The notes under the pieces: generated by a model
What the model saw: the letters and a program-made list of their open reading frames with translations, nothing else
Told to the model about the DNA's origin: nothing
Databases searched by the model: none
In this document: positions 14,836-23,193 of the stretch, piece after piece
Position numbering within the stretch: the stretch's first letter is position 1
Layout: every line of letters starts with the position of its first letter
From: Haloarchaeobius salinus
Lineage (GTDB): Archaea > Halobacteriota > Halobacteria > Halobacteriales > Natrialbaceae
Assembly: GCF_024464185.1 (NCBI RefSeq)
Contig: NZ_JANHAU010000002.1
Location: forward strand, 992,001 to 1,056,000
Length of the DNA stretch: 64,000 nt
Direction of reading: 5' to 3'
Program-made: the position numbers and the translations under genes

Positions 14836-17617
14836 AACTACCCTCCATCAACTGCTCCATCGACTCGTAGATCGGCACTTCCTTCTCTTCGATGCTGTTG
14901 TACACTGTTTGACCGCTTTCAGCAGTCCATTCGTCGGTCTGCGGATCGAGAATTATTACGTCATCGGGCGCGAAGTGGACGAGATAGGGCCTTTCGCCGG
15001 CTTTGTGTTTGTCTTCGTGCCACGCTCGGTGTTCTCGGACGTAGTCGTAATCCGTATACTGGTTACTGCCGGGATGGAACCCGTGCGCAAATTCGCTCAA
15101 GTGGATCTGTATTTCTCGATCCGGAATATCGATATCCACAACCTCGACAGGGACACCCTGTTCGATAGTCTGCGGCGTCTTATTGTCCTCGTGCATATAC
15201 TTTTCACCATTCCATTCAACATGGTTCGCTATCAGACGGCTGCCCGATGTCGTCCCTTCCGAGCCCTTGAGACGGCACGAATTCGCAATCTCACTTGGAT
15301 TAGCGAACTCTCGCCTGTCGTAAACCAACTCCCCATACAGCATCTGTTCCTTCTCTCCCACCTGCTCAGTCCGTTTCACACGGACTATTGCGGTTCGGCC
15401 CGTCCGGACTCTTTCTCTCGGTGACTTTGCGTAGTGTCTGAGCTCTTCTTGGCGCTGTGAGAAGTGTTCTAGGTCGATGTAGTCTTGCGATGCCTGTCGC
15501 AGGTCGCTCTCACCTAGGGTGAACGACGGCAACTCGGGTAGCGGAATAGGCTTTTTACCGAGATACGCGTTGTGGTACTGTTCATTGTTGTAACCGAGCG
15601 CGCGCTCAACGTGCTCTATCGCCCGACACAGTTCTTCTCCCAGTAGTTCAACGTCGTCCGGGGTAATACGTCGATCTTGCTTGTCTGCGTCGTGCCAGCG
15701 ATACTGCTGGATCTCGTTGATTTGCTTATCACCGCCAGCCCAGTCGAGGTCGAGTTTCCCCTGCGCAGCCCAGATATACTCCAAGGGGAATTGAGAGTCG
15801 AATCGAGCGCGGACTGGATACCAGCCATCTTCATCCTGCACCGATTGGAACGTGAACCCCTCGTCAGTTTCCTTAAATGGCAGGCGGAAATTGAAGAAGT
15901 TCGGTTTGAACGTATTGTATAGGTCGATATCGGGCTTATCTTCGCGCTCAATCTTCCATTCCCATCTGGTGAATCCACCGTCACATCCACACGTGCAGTT
16001 GTGGAAGTACGCTCCCTCAAGAACTGGTAGCAGCCCTGTGGACGTGAATTTTAACTCGTATCGCTCTCGCAGTTCGTCCTGTAGGATGCCGACCATAGGC
16101 TGGTCTATGGCTTGCCTGAGGCCGAGGAGATCACGAACCGCGCCGAGACTTTCTGAATCCCACCGCTGCATATGCCGTTTAATCCCCTCCACAAGCCAGT
16201 CACGCTCACTTCGCGTGTAGAAATAGAGGTGAATCGGGACTTCGTCTCGCCCATCGGCAACCGTTTGAATTGCCTTGAACAACTTGCGGAACGAGGTTTT
16301 CAGTAACTTACGCTCTACACGAAGTTTCTCCTCATCATCATCCGGAAGTGACTCTGACAGTTCGGAGAAGGTCTCAGGGTCGCCGTCGTAGTTCGTCCGC
16401 GTGACACGGCCCGCTACAAGTCCAACCGCATCACGCATGTAGTCCTGCCTAACATACAGGTAGACCCGAACCATCTCCCCCGGCTCGTACTCGATATCCC
16501 CCTTATCGTACTGGCTCTGAGTCGGTTGGTCCTTCGGTAGCGTACCATCTCCTGCTCCTTGCAGCGTCCGAAGATAGGATTTCGACTCGGTAAGTGGGTG
16601 GTCCTCGTAGAGTTCCCCAAGTACGCCCTGGGCGTTTTGAACCATATCGTCAAGTCCATCACCGATAATCGGCTCATTCATCAGATCCTGCACTTTTGCC
16701 TCACGAAGTGAGTCCAACTCTCGGTACTCCCATGGTTTCGGGTTTTGAGGTGCGCGTTTCAACGACGCGAGTTCGTCAACGGTTTCAATGCTATGCTCTT
16801 CGAGGACTCGCTGTTCGCCCTCTGTAAGGCCTAACAAGGCGAGATCAAGGTCTCCAACCGCTTGCTTGAAACAATCCTCGTTATACAGGCAATAGTTACA
16901 TTTGCCCGATAATCGATAGCGGACATCGTCAGCGTCAGCTAATTCATCCATTCGCCCACCCTCCCTCAACAGGCGATTGACGTCACCCTCAACTACCCCC
17001 AGATCGTTGATGCTAGGGAATGTGCTTGGATTAGTTGCGTCGAGGGCATCCGAATCGCGGTGAACGATCCCGGCTTCGACGTTCGCATCGAAGCCACTAA
17101 TAGAGAGATAGTCACGCAGCATCAACGAGTAGACTGCGGCCTGAACCTCGTGGTGTGGCTGGGTGTCTTTCGAACTCTTAATCTCCACTACATGGGCGTG
17201 TAGCCCGTCGCCTTCGGGCCAGAAGGCAATGAGATCGGAGTTCCCTGTAACGGGCCAAGCACCGATACGGCGGCGGAGTGGTGCTTGGTATACGAGAACC
17301 ATCCCGTCTTCTTCAAGTGCAGTCGTGGCAGCCTGATCGATCTTCTCACGGATTGTATTCAAGGAATCAGAGAAGTCATCGGGGAGATCCCATTCGCCCT
17401 TCTTTTCGGCGTCGATGAATGCGACAGCATTCGACTTGAGTTGTGAGAGGATTTCCTGTTCGAACCGCTCGCCGTGTTCCGATAGGAGGACGCTCAATTC
17501 CTCCTCCTTCCCCTCGACTGGCCCCATACTCTTTACAAGATAATTAGCGCACTCCTCGAAACCGATATAGAGACTAATGCTTGACGCGGTTATCGGATTC
17601 CGGGAACGATCAATCAC
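14828..17617 (-). CDS. RecB/Cas4-like Fe-S nuclease (TM0106-type), large
   Basis: A 929-residue protein starting at GTG 17617, the only start near the TATA box at 17641-17648. The N-terminal 260 residues are a PD-(D/E)xK nuclease: Asp128 in GNSDLI, Glu145-x-Lys147 in VEIKSSK, and the Q-x-x-x-Y motif at 159-163. Four cysteines (C23, C240, C243, C249) in the C...CxxCx5C order match the iron-sulfur cluster of Cas4, AddB and Dna2. A helical stretch LLGLTEGEQRVLEEHSIETVDELASL follows, as in TM0106-family proteins. Residues 290-929 are of unknown fold and hold a second cysteine group (HNCTCGCDGG, about 545). The helicase that other members carry in the same chain is a separate gene here, overlapping by eight bases. 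Confidence 0.8.
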   Translation of the reverse strand: MIDRSRNPITASSISLYIGFEECANYLVKSMGPVEGKEEELSVLLSEHGERFEQEILSQLKSNAVAFIDAEKKGEWDLPDDFSDSLNTIREKIDQAATTALEEDGMVLVYQAPLRRRIGAWPVTGNSDLIAFWPEGDGLHAHVVEIKSSKDTQPHHEVQAAVYSLMLRDYLSISGFDANVEAGIVHRDSDALDATNPSTFPSINDLGVVEGDVNRLLREGGRMDELADADDVRYRLSGKCNYCLYNEDCFKQAVGDLDLALLGLTEGEQRVLEEHSIETVDELASLKRAPQNPKPWEYRELDSLREAKVQDLMNEPIIGDGLDDMVQNAQGVLGELYEDHPLTESKSYLRTLQGAGDGTLPKDQPTQSQYDKGDIEYEPGEMVRVYLYVRQDYMRDAVGLVAGRVTRTNYDGDPETFSELSESLPDDDEEKLRVERKLLKTSFRKLFKAIQTVADGRDEVPIHLYFYTRSERDWLVEGIKRHMQRWDSESLGAVRDLLGLRQAIDQPMVGILQDELRERYELKFTSTGLLPVLEGAYFHNCTCGCDGGFTRWEWKIEREDKPDIDLYNTFKPNFFNFRLPFKETDEGFTFQSVQDEDGWYPVRARFDSQFPLEYIWAAQGKLDLDWAGGDKQINEIQQYRWHDADKQDRRITPDDVELLGEELCRAIEHVERALGYNNEQYHNAYLGKKPIPLPELPSFTLGESDLRQASQDYIDLEHFSQRQEELRHYAKSPRERVRTGRTAIVRVKRTEQVGEKEQMLYGELVYDRREFANPSEIANSCRLKGSEGTTSGSRLIANHVEWNGEKYMHEDNKTPQTIEQGVPVEVVDIDIPDREIQIHLSEFAHGFHPGSNQYTDYDYVREHRAWHEDKHKAGERPYLVHFAPDDVIILDPQTDEWTAESGQTVYNSIEEKEVPIYESMEQLMEGSYE

Positions 17618-17927
17618 GGATTTCGTTTCAAATGATTACGACTTAAACCCTCGCTGTAACCTGAACGTGGTCCGTAACTACACTCTCCTAAATGACTGCT
17701 ATCATTTCCTTGATTCTCACCTTTCGGATATCGCTTGAAAAGACGCAGATACGGACTAATTAGCTGATGCAGAACGATCATCGGGGTCAGGTCACTGGAG
17801 GAGATCTGAACCTTCGTAGATCAAGGGGCGGCTATCCAATAGTGAGTTCTTTTAGAATGCAGTTGATCTAGCCTATACAAATGAGAAAATTCGTCCACTA
17901 TTCTACTGTGTTTACCAGGAAGCCTGT
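17618..17927. other. Intergenic region before the nuclease operon
   Basis: No gene is seen in this 310-base gap. The left end carries the promoter of the nuclease-helicase-methylase operon: minus-strand GTTTAAGT at 17641-17648, 24-31 bases before the GTG at 17617. The remainder is AT-rich with no repeat that I can identify. Confidence 0.4.
17641..17648 (-). promoter_or_regulatory. TATA box of the nuclease-helicase-methylase operon
   Basis: GTTTAAGT on the minus strand lies 24-31 bases upstream of the GTG start of the nuclease gene, the spacing of a leaderless haloarchaeal promoter. No other TATA-like element precedes the helicase or methylase genes, whose starts lie inside the preceding genes, so one transcript probably carries all three. 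Confidence 0.5.
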
Positions 17928-18941
17928 CTAGAGATCATCCAGATATTCCCTTCGTTGCTCCATCTTTTCACGTTCAGTACGTCGGTCGTAGTGCTGCTCG
18001 ATCACGCGTTGACTTACATTTGCACGGTCGCTGACGACCTTGTCCGGCATATCGCTGTTCAGGCTGTGGGTTATGCTTCCTCGACGAATGGCGTGGGGGC
18101 TCACGCTCGACGGGCAACGGTAGGCAGTATCCCGCTCTACTGCCGAACACTCACCGAGGCCGCGGTCGTGCGGACACTCGGTGCTATAGACACATGGACG
18201 TGTCCAGCGGTACACGTAGGCGCGCAACGTTGTCTTGTTCGTCCGTCCTTCCCGCGAGGCCAGCAATGGCTCTCGACCGTACTCGTCAGTTACCGACGGT
18301 CGTTTGGCGTCTAACCAGTCATCGAGGAGGTCACAGACTTGGTCTGAGAGTGCGACCATCCGTTCACCTTCTCCCTGGTTTTTGATCGGGGTGCCTGTAT
18401 CTGGTCGATGACGGACCTTGATGCACTGCTCGTCTGAGTCATAGTCGTCAACGTCTAGTGCGTGAACACCACCGACGCGCATCATCGTGTGCCACATCAG
18501 GGCAATCGAGACGTGCTGGATGCTCGCGTATTCGTACTTCTCCAGATGCGCGAGCACCTTCGAAGCACTGTCACTGTCCAACATTACGTCCCGAGAGTTC
18601 TCATCAGGAGTGATCGCTGGAGACAGCACCTTCTGACTCAGGTCCTGTTCTACGCCGTCGATAGACTCTAGCCACCGGATGAACACGCGAAGGGTATCCA
18701 TCTGGGTCTTCTCACTGACTTTGTTCAGGTCGCCATCCTCGCGCCGCCAGAGCCGGTACTTGTGCAGCTGGCGGCCGCTAAGGGTGTTGAGGTTCTGTAT
18801 CTCTTCTACCTCGTCACACCAGCGGACGAAGTGACCGAGTCGGTACTTGTGGCCCTTCAGCGAGGCCTCCGATAATTCGTTTCCTCTGTCAGCAAGGTAC
18901 AGTTCGAGCGCGGTTTCTGCGTCGATTGGTTCGAGACTCAT
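17928..18941 (-). CDS. Tyrosine recombinase/integrase with cysteine-cluster insertion
   Basis: A 337-residue recombinase; I use the ATG at 18941 (MSLEPIDAETALELYLADRG) because the upstream extension has no domain match. The N-terminal SAM-like domain (10-100) starts with SEASLKGHKYRLGHFVRWC. The catalytic residues are Arg155 (TMMRVGGVHALDV), the H-x-x-R of HAIR at 283-286 and Tyr318 (EQHYDRRTERE). Between them is the four-cysteine insertion C250, C256, C265, C276 with CPHDR, nearly the same as in the integrase at 8418-9599. It marks the other side of the nuclease-helicase-methylase segment. It may be an integrase of the island. Confidence 0.85.
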   Translation of the reverse strand: MSLEPIDAETALELYLADRGNELSEASLKGHKYRLGHFVRWCDEVEEIQNLNTLSGRQLHKYRLWRREDGDLNKVSEKTQMDTLRVFIRWLESIDGVEQDLSQKVLSPAITPDENSRDVMLDSDSASKVLAHLEKYEYASIQHVSIALMWHTMMRVGGVHALDVDDYDSDEQCIKVRHRPDTGTPIKNQGEGERMVALSDQVCDLLDDWLDAKRPSVTDEYGREPLLASREGRTNKTTLRAYVYRWTRPCVYSTECPHDRGLGECSAVERDTAYRCPSSVSPHAIRRGSITHSLNSDMPDKVVSDRANVSQRVIEQHYDRRTEREKMEQRREYLDDL

Positions 18942-19057
18942 GGTTGGTCTTCTCCGGTCAAGCGAACCCCATGAGTCCCGGCTACTGCACGTTCCGAACC
19001 AACGGCTACAACGCTCGAAATAGCCAAAAGGAAGGGTTGTCACGCCGCGTGACCAAG

Positions 19058-19072
19058 GCCTGCAGCGCCCAT
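19058..19072 (+). repeat. 15-base direct repeat, copy 1 (possible att half)
   Basis: GCCTGCAGCGCCCAT is found here, 117 bases upstream of the integrase start, and again at 22874-22888 at the right edge of the island. Exact 15-base repeats are expected a few times by chance in a 64 kb GC-rich window, so the position near an integrase is the only reason to note it. Confidence 0.3.
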
Positions 19073-19082
19073 AGATTTGAGC

Positions 19083-19116
19083 GGCGATAATCGCCCGACA
19101 GCGCGGCGATTATCGG
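19083..19116 (+). repeat. Two tandem 13-base palindromes
   Basis: GGCGATAATCGCC (19083-19095) is a perfect palindrome around a central A. A second, slightly degenerate copy (19105-19117, GGCGATTATCGGT) has its centre 22 bases away, two DNA turns. Together they also form an 11-base inverted repeat with a nine-base loop (19085-19095 and 19105-19115). It may be a tandem operator, a recombinase arm site or a hairpin. It lies about 140 bases upstream of the integrase gene. Confidence 0.55.
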
Positions 19117-19365
19117 TCGAGTGGGTACATTTTTGCTTTCGTTCGATCATCGATTGAGTGGTGCTCTCCACGGGAGTTCGCGTACAACCAAACTGGTCGG
19201 GAGGGAGAAAATCAATCGCTGATTGACGGGATCCCTCTTTCCGAGTAGTGGCGTTTCTGGCTCTGTTGAAACCTCGGCTACAGGCCCGGTGTGCCTCGGT
19301 AAGTCCAGAGCGTGAACTACACGAGTGAGAAATCCGATAACCATTAGGGTACGATGTAGCGACCG

Positions 19366-19590
19366 CTACATTGACTTGCTCGGGCCGATCTCCTCACGTA
19401 CAACGTAGTAGAGAATCCAAACGACGGGGCCACCGAAAAATGCGGCAAGGCCCCATGCGAGTTCGTGGGAACTTCCACGACTGTCGGCGTCTCGGTGGAT
19501 GTAGAACGTTATGAGAAGAGCAAGAGCGACTGCGACAAGAGTTATCAATACTTCGGTGGTGCCAACAGTGCCGGTGTCTACGAGCGTCAT
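19366..19590 (-). CDS. Small two-helix membrane protein
   Basis: A 74-residue protein with two probable membrane helices (VLITLVAVALALLITFYI and LAWGLAAFFGGPVVWILYYVV) and a short charged loop (HRDADSRGSSH) between them. Composition and start (ATG at 19590) look genuine. The function is unknown. It lies downstream of the ABC exporter genes on the same strand but 115 bases away from them. Confidence 0.55.
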   Translation of the reverse strand: MTLVDTGTVGTTEVLITLVAVALALLITFYIHRDADSRGSSHELAWGLAAFFGGPVVWILYYVVREEIGPSKSM

Positions 19591-19705
19591 GACGAGATAT
19601 TCATAATAAAATGAGATAGAGATTGTGATGACCGAGCAACTCTACTGTGCACCCGAATACACTACAGATGGTGTCGAACTAATACGGTCCCCGAGCCGAA
19701 TCTCT

Positions 19706-20491
19706 CTATATATCTCGCCGCTGGAACAGTACTTGGCTCACGATGAGCAGTCCCAAAAATCCAGCAAGGAGAACTCCAGAGTCCATTACCTCGTACGTAC
19801 CATCAATGAGAACCGGTGTTGGGGAGTAGTAATGGGTTGGGCTAATGTATTGAATCCACGAGAACTCCTCCGCCGCGCCAACTGCGGATTCAACCAGCCA
19901 GAGAACGAACATCAGCCCGATGGCAGCTCGCTCTGCAACCGCCGCCCGATTCACGAGTACCGAGAGAACTGTTCCAATCGCAGCGCAGACAAGGAGATAC
20001 GGAATCGAGAGGAGATGCGCCAACACGAGATGCATCGGATCAATCGTTTCGCCAATCGCCAGTACGAGACCGTACGTGACTCCGCCCACAACTACGTTCA
20101 GCAGGACAAGTGGAAGCACCATCGATGCGAATTTTTCGAGAAGTAACTGGCTCCGAGAAACCGGAAATGAGAGCAACAGATCCATTCGGTCATTCTCGAT
20201 ATCGCTTGCAATCTTCCCCGCTGCTGAGTATGCAAAGTAGATCCCGAGCCCCACCAACCAGACGAACGTGTAAATCTGTCCCCCGAGCCACCCTTCGATC
20301 GTTCCAATCGTTTGAATGCCGAACGCTTCCCTCATCGCAGGCGGCACTGACTCTGCGATTTGCGCGTAGGCGGATGCATCAACGAGGGAAAAATACCAGA
20401 CGATAAAGGCCACGTAGAGGCTCACCCCGATCGTCAGAATCACAGTTCCTCGAAGACGGCGGCTCGCCTCATATCGCGTGGTTTCAAGCAT
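19706..20491 (-). CDS. ABC transporter permease (ABC-2 type)
   Basis: A 261-residue integral membrane protein starting at MLETTRYEASRRLRGTVIL (ATG at 20491). It has about six hydrophobic segments, for example TVILTIGVSLYVAFIVWYF, YTFVWLVGLGIYFAYSAAG and GVLLAGFLGLLIVSQVLF. Between the second and third lies IASDIENDRMDLLLSFPVSRSQLL, the cytosolic loop typical of ABC-2 exporters of this type. Its start overlaps the ATPase gene end by eight bases. The pair forms an exporter; the substrate (drug, peptide or other) cannot be told. Confidence 0.8.
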   Translation of the reverse strand: MLETTRYEASRRLRGTVILTIGVSLYVAFIVWYFSLVDASAYAQIAESVPPAMREAFGIQTIGTIEGWLGGQIYTFVWLVGLGIYFAYSAAGKIASDIENDRMDLLLSFPVSRSQLLLEKFASMVLPLVLLNVVVGGVTYGLVLAIGETIDPMHLVLAHLLSIPYLLVCAAIGTVLSVLVNRAAVAERAAIGLMFVLWLVESAVGAAEEFSWIQYISPTHYYSPTPVLIDGTYEVMDSGVLLAGFLGLLIVSQVLFQRRDI

Positions 20492-21401
20492 CCGATTGTA
20501 CCTCCTGGTTGGATTCTCCTGCTCCGTCTGCCCCGTAGTAGTGCATGAAGACGTCTTCGAGCGGTGGTTCACTGATGTCGATTTCACGCACGTCATGTGT
20601 CGCAAGTTTGCGGAGGAGCGTGTTGTACTCGCCAGTGTAAATGAATTGGATTCCGTCAGCGAACGTCTGTACATCACTGACCCCATCGAGTGCTGTGAGT
20701 GCAGTTCTGGCCTTGTCAGTCGTTCGAAGCCGGACACGCTTCCCACCTTGTTCCATCAACGTCTCGACATCCTCTAATCCGACGAGTTTCCCGTCGCGGA
20801 GTATCCCGACCCGATCACAGATGCGGCGGACCTCGCTCAGCACGTGAGACGAGAAGAAGAGCGTCTTTCCTCGCTTGCATTCGTTCCTGGCGAACTCGTT
20901 GAACTCCTCTTGCTTAAGCGGGTCGAGACCGGATGTCGGTTCGTCCATTATTACGAGTTCAGGGTCGTGCATGAAGGCCTGGATGATGCCGAGCATGCGT
21001 TTATTCCCGGACGAATATTCGCGGATGGGACGTTCCACCGGGGGTGTGAATATTTCGAGGAGTTCGTCTCGCCGGTCACCACCCTTGACGGACGCGTGAT
21101 AGTCCAAGACGTCTGCGCCCGTCACTTCCTCGTTGAATCCGAGATGCGCCGGCAAATACCCGATTCGCTGCTTGGCGTCAATAAGTGCGTCCTCATCGTG
21201 AACATCTGCACCGAGAACAGTTGCTGTACCAGATGTCGGTTCGAGTAATCCCAGTAATGTTCGAATCGTCGTCGTCTTCCCTGCACCGTTCGGGCCAAGA
21301 TATCCGAAGATCTCGCCAGTTTCGACGGAAAACGAGACATCGTCGTTAGCGAGAACGTCTCCATAATCCTTGGTTAGCCCGTCAAGTTCGATTGCTCCCA
21401 T
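20484..21401 (-). CDS. ABC transporter ATP-binding protein
   Basis: A 305-residue ATPase; an in-frame start at 21422 would add seven residues. It shows Walker A GPNGAGKTTT (about residues 37-46), Q-loop region GYLPAHLGF, signature REYSSGNKRML, Walker B LVIMDEPTSGLD and the switch His in FFSSHVLSE. The signature SSGNK differs slightly from LSGGQ. The C-terminal 90 residues resemble the extra domain of export ATPases of the NatA/CcmA group (VRLRTTDKARTALTALDGV). It is coupled to the permease gene at 19706-20491 by an eight-base overlap. It powers export of an unknown substrate. Confidence 0.85.
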   Translation of the reverse strand: MGAIELDGLTKDYGDVLANDDVSFSVETGEIFGYLGPNGAGKTTTIRTLLGLLEPTSGTATVLGADVHDEDALIDAKQRIGYLPAHLGFNEEVTGADVLDYHASVKGGDRRDELLEIFTPPVERPIREYSSGNKRMLGIIQAFMHDPELVIMDEPTSGLDPLKQEEFNEFARNECKRGKTLFFSSHVLSEVRRICDRVGILRDGKLVGLEDVETLMEQGGKRVRLRTTDKARTALTALDGVSDVQTFADGIQFIYTGEYNTLLRKLATHDVREIDISEPPLEDVFMHYYGADGAGESNQEVQSDA

Positions 21402-21585
21402 AATCCCATCCTTTGTATCCACTCCATTTTGTTGTACCGGAGGTTACATTCGACGTACATAGAAGGAACCGTAACGAGACGGGTGAGATCTGACTACTGG
21501 GCTGGGACTACGGCCAATCACGGGACGAAGAACGTGGACTCAACGGGGACATACCGTTATTGTCTCGCCCGACGTACTGTTAGTT

Positions 21586-21981
21586 ATGGCCAGATTTGGG
21601 TTCGTCATAGTGGGACTCGTTATGGCCTTAGTTCCATCACGAGTCCGGGAAGCCTTCGAGGAACTCGCCCTCAAAACGTCTGATGAAGTAAGCCCCCGTC
21701 CCTCCTTTACGCCAGCCATTAGAGCGGAAGGCGTGATGTTCGTGGTCGTGAGTGTACTGGGAGGATCGGTGTATCGTGTGTCGATGTACGTTCTTGGACT
21801 GGCCGGTGCTATTGCACTCTTCGTTCCGAAGCAGGCACTCCGGTTTAGTATGAACATCGCGTACGAAAACCCAGAGACAGTCGAATGGAAGGACCGGCTC
21901 GTTCCAGTAATCCGCGGGTTCGGCGTGCTGTATCTGCTCATCGCGTTGAACGAGGTCAAAAACCGCAGTCGGGAGACGTAA
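21586..21981 (+). CDS. Conserved-looking membrane protein of unknown function
   Basis: A 131-residue protein with a hydrophobic N-terminus (FGFVIVGLVMALVPSRV), two central helices (EGVMFVVVSVLGGSVY, VSMYVLGLAGAIALFV) and a C-terminal one (GFGVLYLLIALNEV). The charged loops (REAFEELALKTSDEV, ENPETVEWKDRL) are of normal haloarchaeal composition. No family is recognised. It is divergent from the ABC exporter and convergent with the SdpI-family gene, 21 bases away. Confidence 0.6.
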   Translation: MARFGFVIVGLVMALVPSRVREAFEELALKTSDEVSPRPSFTPAIRAEGVMFVVVSVLGGSVYRVSMYVLGLAGAIALFVPKQALRFSMNIAYENPETVEWKDRLVPVIRGFGVLYLLIALNEVKNRSRET

Positions 21982-22002
21982 CCGGAATTCCGGGCCAGTG
22001 AC

Positions 22003-22674
22003 TTACAGATTCGACCCCGAGGCCGAATCCGATTCCCGTTCGATTTGCTCGTACAAGTAGTACGAGTACACGGCAGTAACTCCGGCCGTCAGGAGCAGCG
22101 GGACGAGAAGGAAATAAATCGCTAGGTCGCCGAAGAAGAGCCCGACCAGTGTGAAGACGGCGGTGAGTTTGAACAGCCAACTACCGAGGGCATGGGTCCG
22201 ATCCCAGACCTCGTCGCTGCTGAGCGTCCACGGTGTCCGGATACCGGCGAACCAGTTCGGCTCGGCGTGTGGGAGGAAGATGCCGACGTAGTAGAACAGA
22301 CCAGCCGCGCCGACCAAGATGAGGGCCGTGAAGTCGAACTCGTAGCCGAGGTTGAATGCGACGATCCCGGTGTGGATGAGGACCAGATATCCAGTGAAGA
22401 TGACGACGAACCAGTCGTAGTAGGCCCGGAACTCCGCGATGTTCTCACGGAGTGGACCGATCCGAGGAATCACGGCGAACACAGCGAACAGCCCTGCGGT
22501 CATCGCGGGAAACAGCCAGAGTGCGAATTGCTTCGACATGGTGCCATCCGGTTCTCCGGCGGCGTTCCAGTGCGTGACAAGGTCGGCGGGGAGCGACGGA
22601 GCTGCGAACAGGCTCACGATACCCGAGAGTACCACGAGTCCAACCGCCACCCCGAACCGGTGAATTGTCTTCAT
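22003..22674 (-). CDS. SdpI/DUF1648-family membrane protein
   Basis: A 223-residue protein with about six membrane helices. The start carries the DUF1648 pattern (LPADLVTHWNAAGEPDGTMSK), and the later part the SdpI-like pattern (NWFAGIRTPWTLSSDEVWDRTHALGSWLF). SdpI in Bacillus gives immunity to the SdpC toxin and senses it; most homologues have no tested function. In this haloarchaeon a role in immunity or signalling is only a family-based possibility. The nearby ABC exporter on the same strand (20484-21401) could be related in function, but they are separated by a gene of opposite orientation. Confidence 0.85.
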   Translation of the reverse strand: MKTIHRFGVAVGLVVLSGIVSLFAAPSLPADLVTHWNAAGEPDGTMSKQFALWLFPAMTAGLFAVFAVIPRIGPLRENIAEFRAYYDWFVVIFTGYLVLIHTGIVAFNLGYEFDFTALILVGAAGLFYYVGIFLPHAEPNWFAGIRTPWTLSSDEVWDRTHALGSWLFKLTAVFTLVGLFFGDLAIYFLLVPLLLTAGVTAVYSYYLYEQIERESDSASGSNL

Positions 22675-23193
22675 ACCCGACGATACGGTCTGTTCCCTGA
22701 TGAATCAGTAGGAAAGCGCCGGTAAGCTGGATAGAATTCTGTGGAAATTGGTGTACTGTATCTCGCCTAGAACGTACAGGTAACTCGGTCAGATGTCAAA
22801 ACGGCGATTTTGAAACGGTCGGATTCGACGCCCTCACGCCTCAAAGGACGATTCGTTCGACAGTCGAACCGGAGCCTGCAGCGCCCATTCGAAAGTAACC
22901 CGTTCTGCCGCAAATCACAAAACCCCGGTAGCGGCCTCCTCACGTCGAAATACTGGAAAATCCGCGTTTTCGGAACACCCCCTCAAATCGGAGCCCAGTC
23001 GGTTACCTGACGCCCCCCTTCGCCGTCCATCGATTCGCTGCGCAAACCCGGGGTGCCCTGCGCGAACACCGACCACCTCGGTCTCACCACCGACGAACCG
23101 CACGGGGTGTTCCGAGGGGCACGCGACAGTAGGCACCGACCCCGGGCCGGAACCAATTAGAATAATAACAACCACCCTGATTTGGGCTACTAC
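22675..23193. other. Intergenic region at the edge of the island
   Basis: No gene is seen here. The 519-base gap holds the second copy of the 15-base motif (22874-22888) and, at its right end, an AT-rich GAATAATAAC (about 23159-23168) 26-35 bases before the ATG at 23194, probably its promoter. GC content rises from here to the right. Confidence 0.4.
22874..22888 (+). repeat. 15-base direct repeat, copy 2 (possible att half)
   Basis: GCCTGCAGCGCCCAT repeats the sequence at 19058-19072 in the same orientation. It lies in the gap where island-type composition changes to core-type composition. No tRNA gene is adjacent, which weakens the case for an integration site. Confidence 0.3.

Larger units (their letters stand above)
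18942..19365. other. Intergenic region with repeats next to the integrase
   Basis: This 424-base gap contains a 15-base motif shared with 22874-22888 and two tandem palindromes, both listed separately. It also contains GGCTCTGTTGAAACC (19259-19273), which recalls the ends of some haloarchaeal insertion sequences, without a matching partner end nearby. The 65-codon minus-strand ORF at 19147-19344 may be the relic of such an element, but I cannot name it. Confidence 0.35.

Noticed and set aside
14828-17617. Calling the nuclease Cas4 proper
   Set aside because: It is more than four times the length of Cas4 and is coupled to a helicase and methylase with no adaptation genes; only the nuclease fold and Fe-S site are shared.
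19147-19344. Possible transposase relic with an IS-end-like GGCTCTGTTGAAACC nearby
   Set aside because: Only one end-like sequence and no transposase motif (no DDE residues) in the ORF; kept as a note on the gap only.
22840-22900. tRNA gene as integration target at the island edge
   Set aside because: TTCGAAAG and TTCGAC motifs are present, but no acceptor stem or anticodon arm can be paired.
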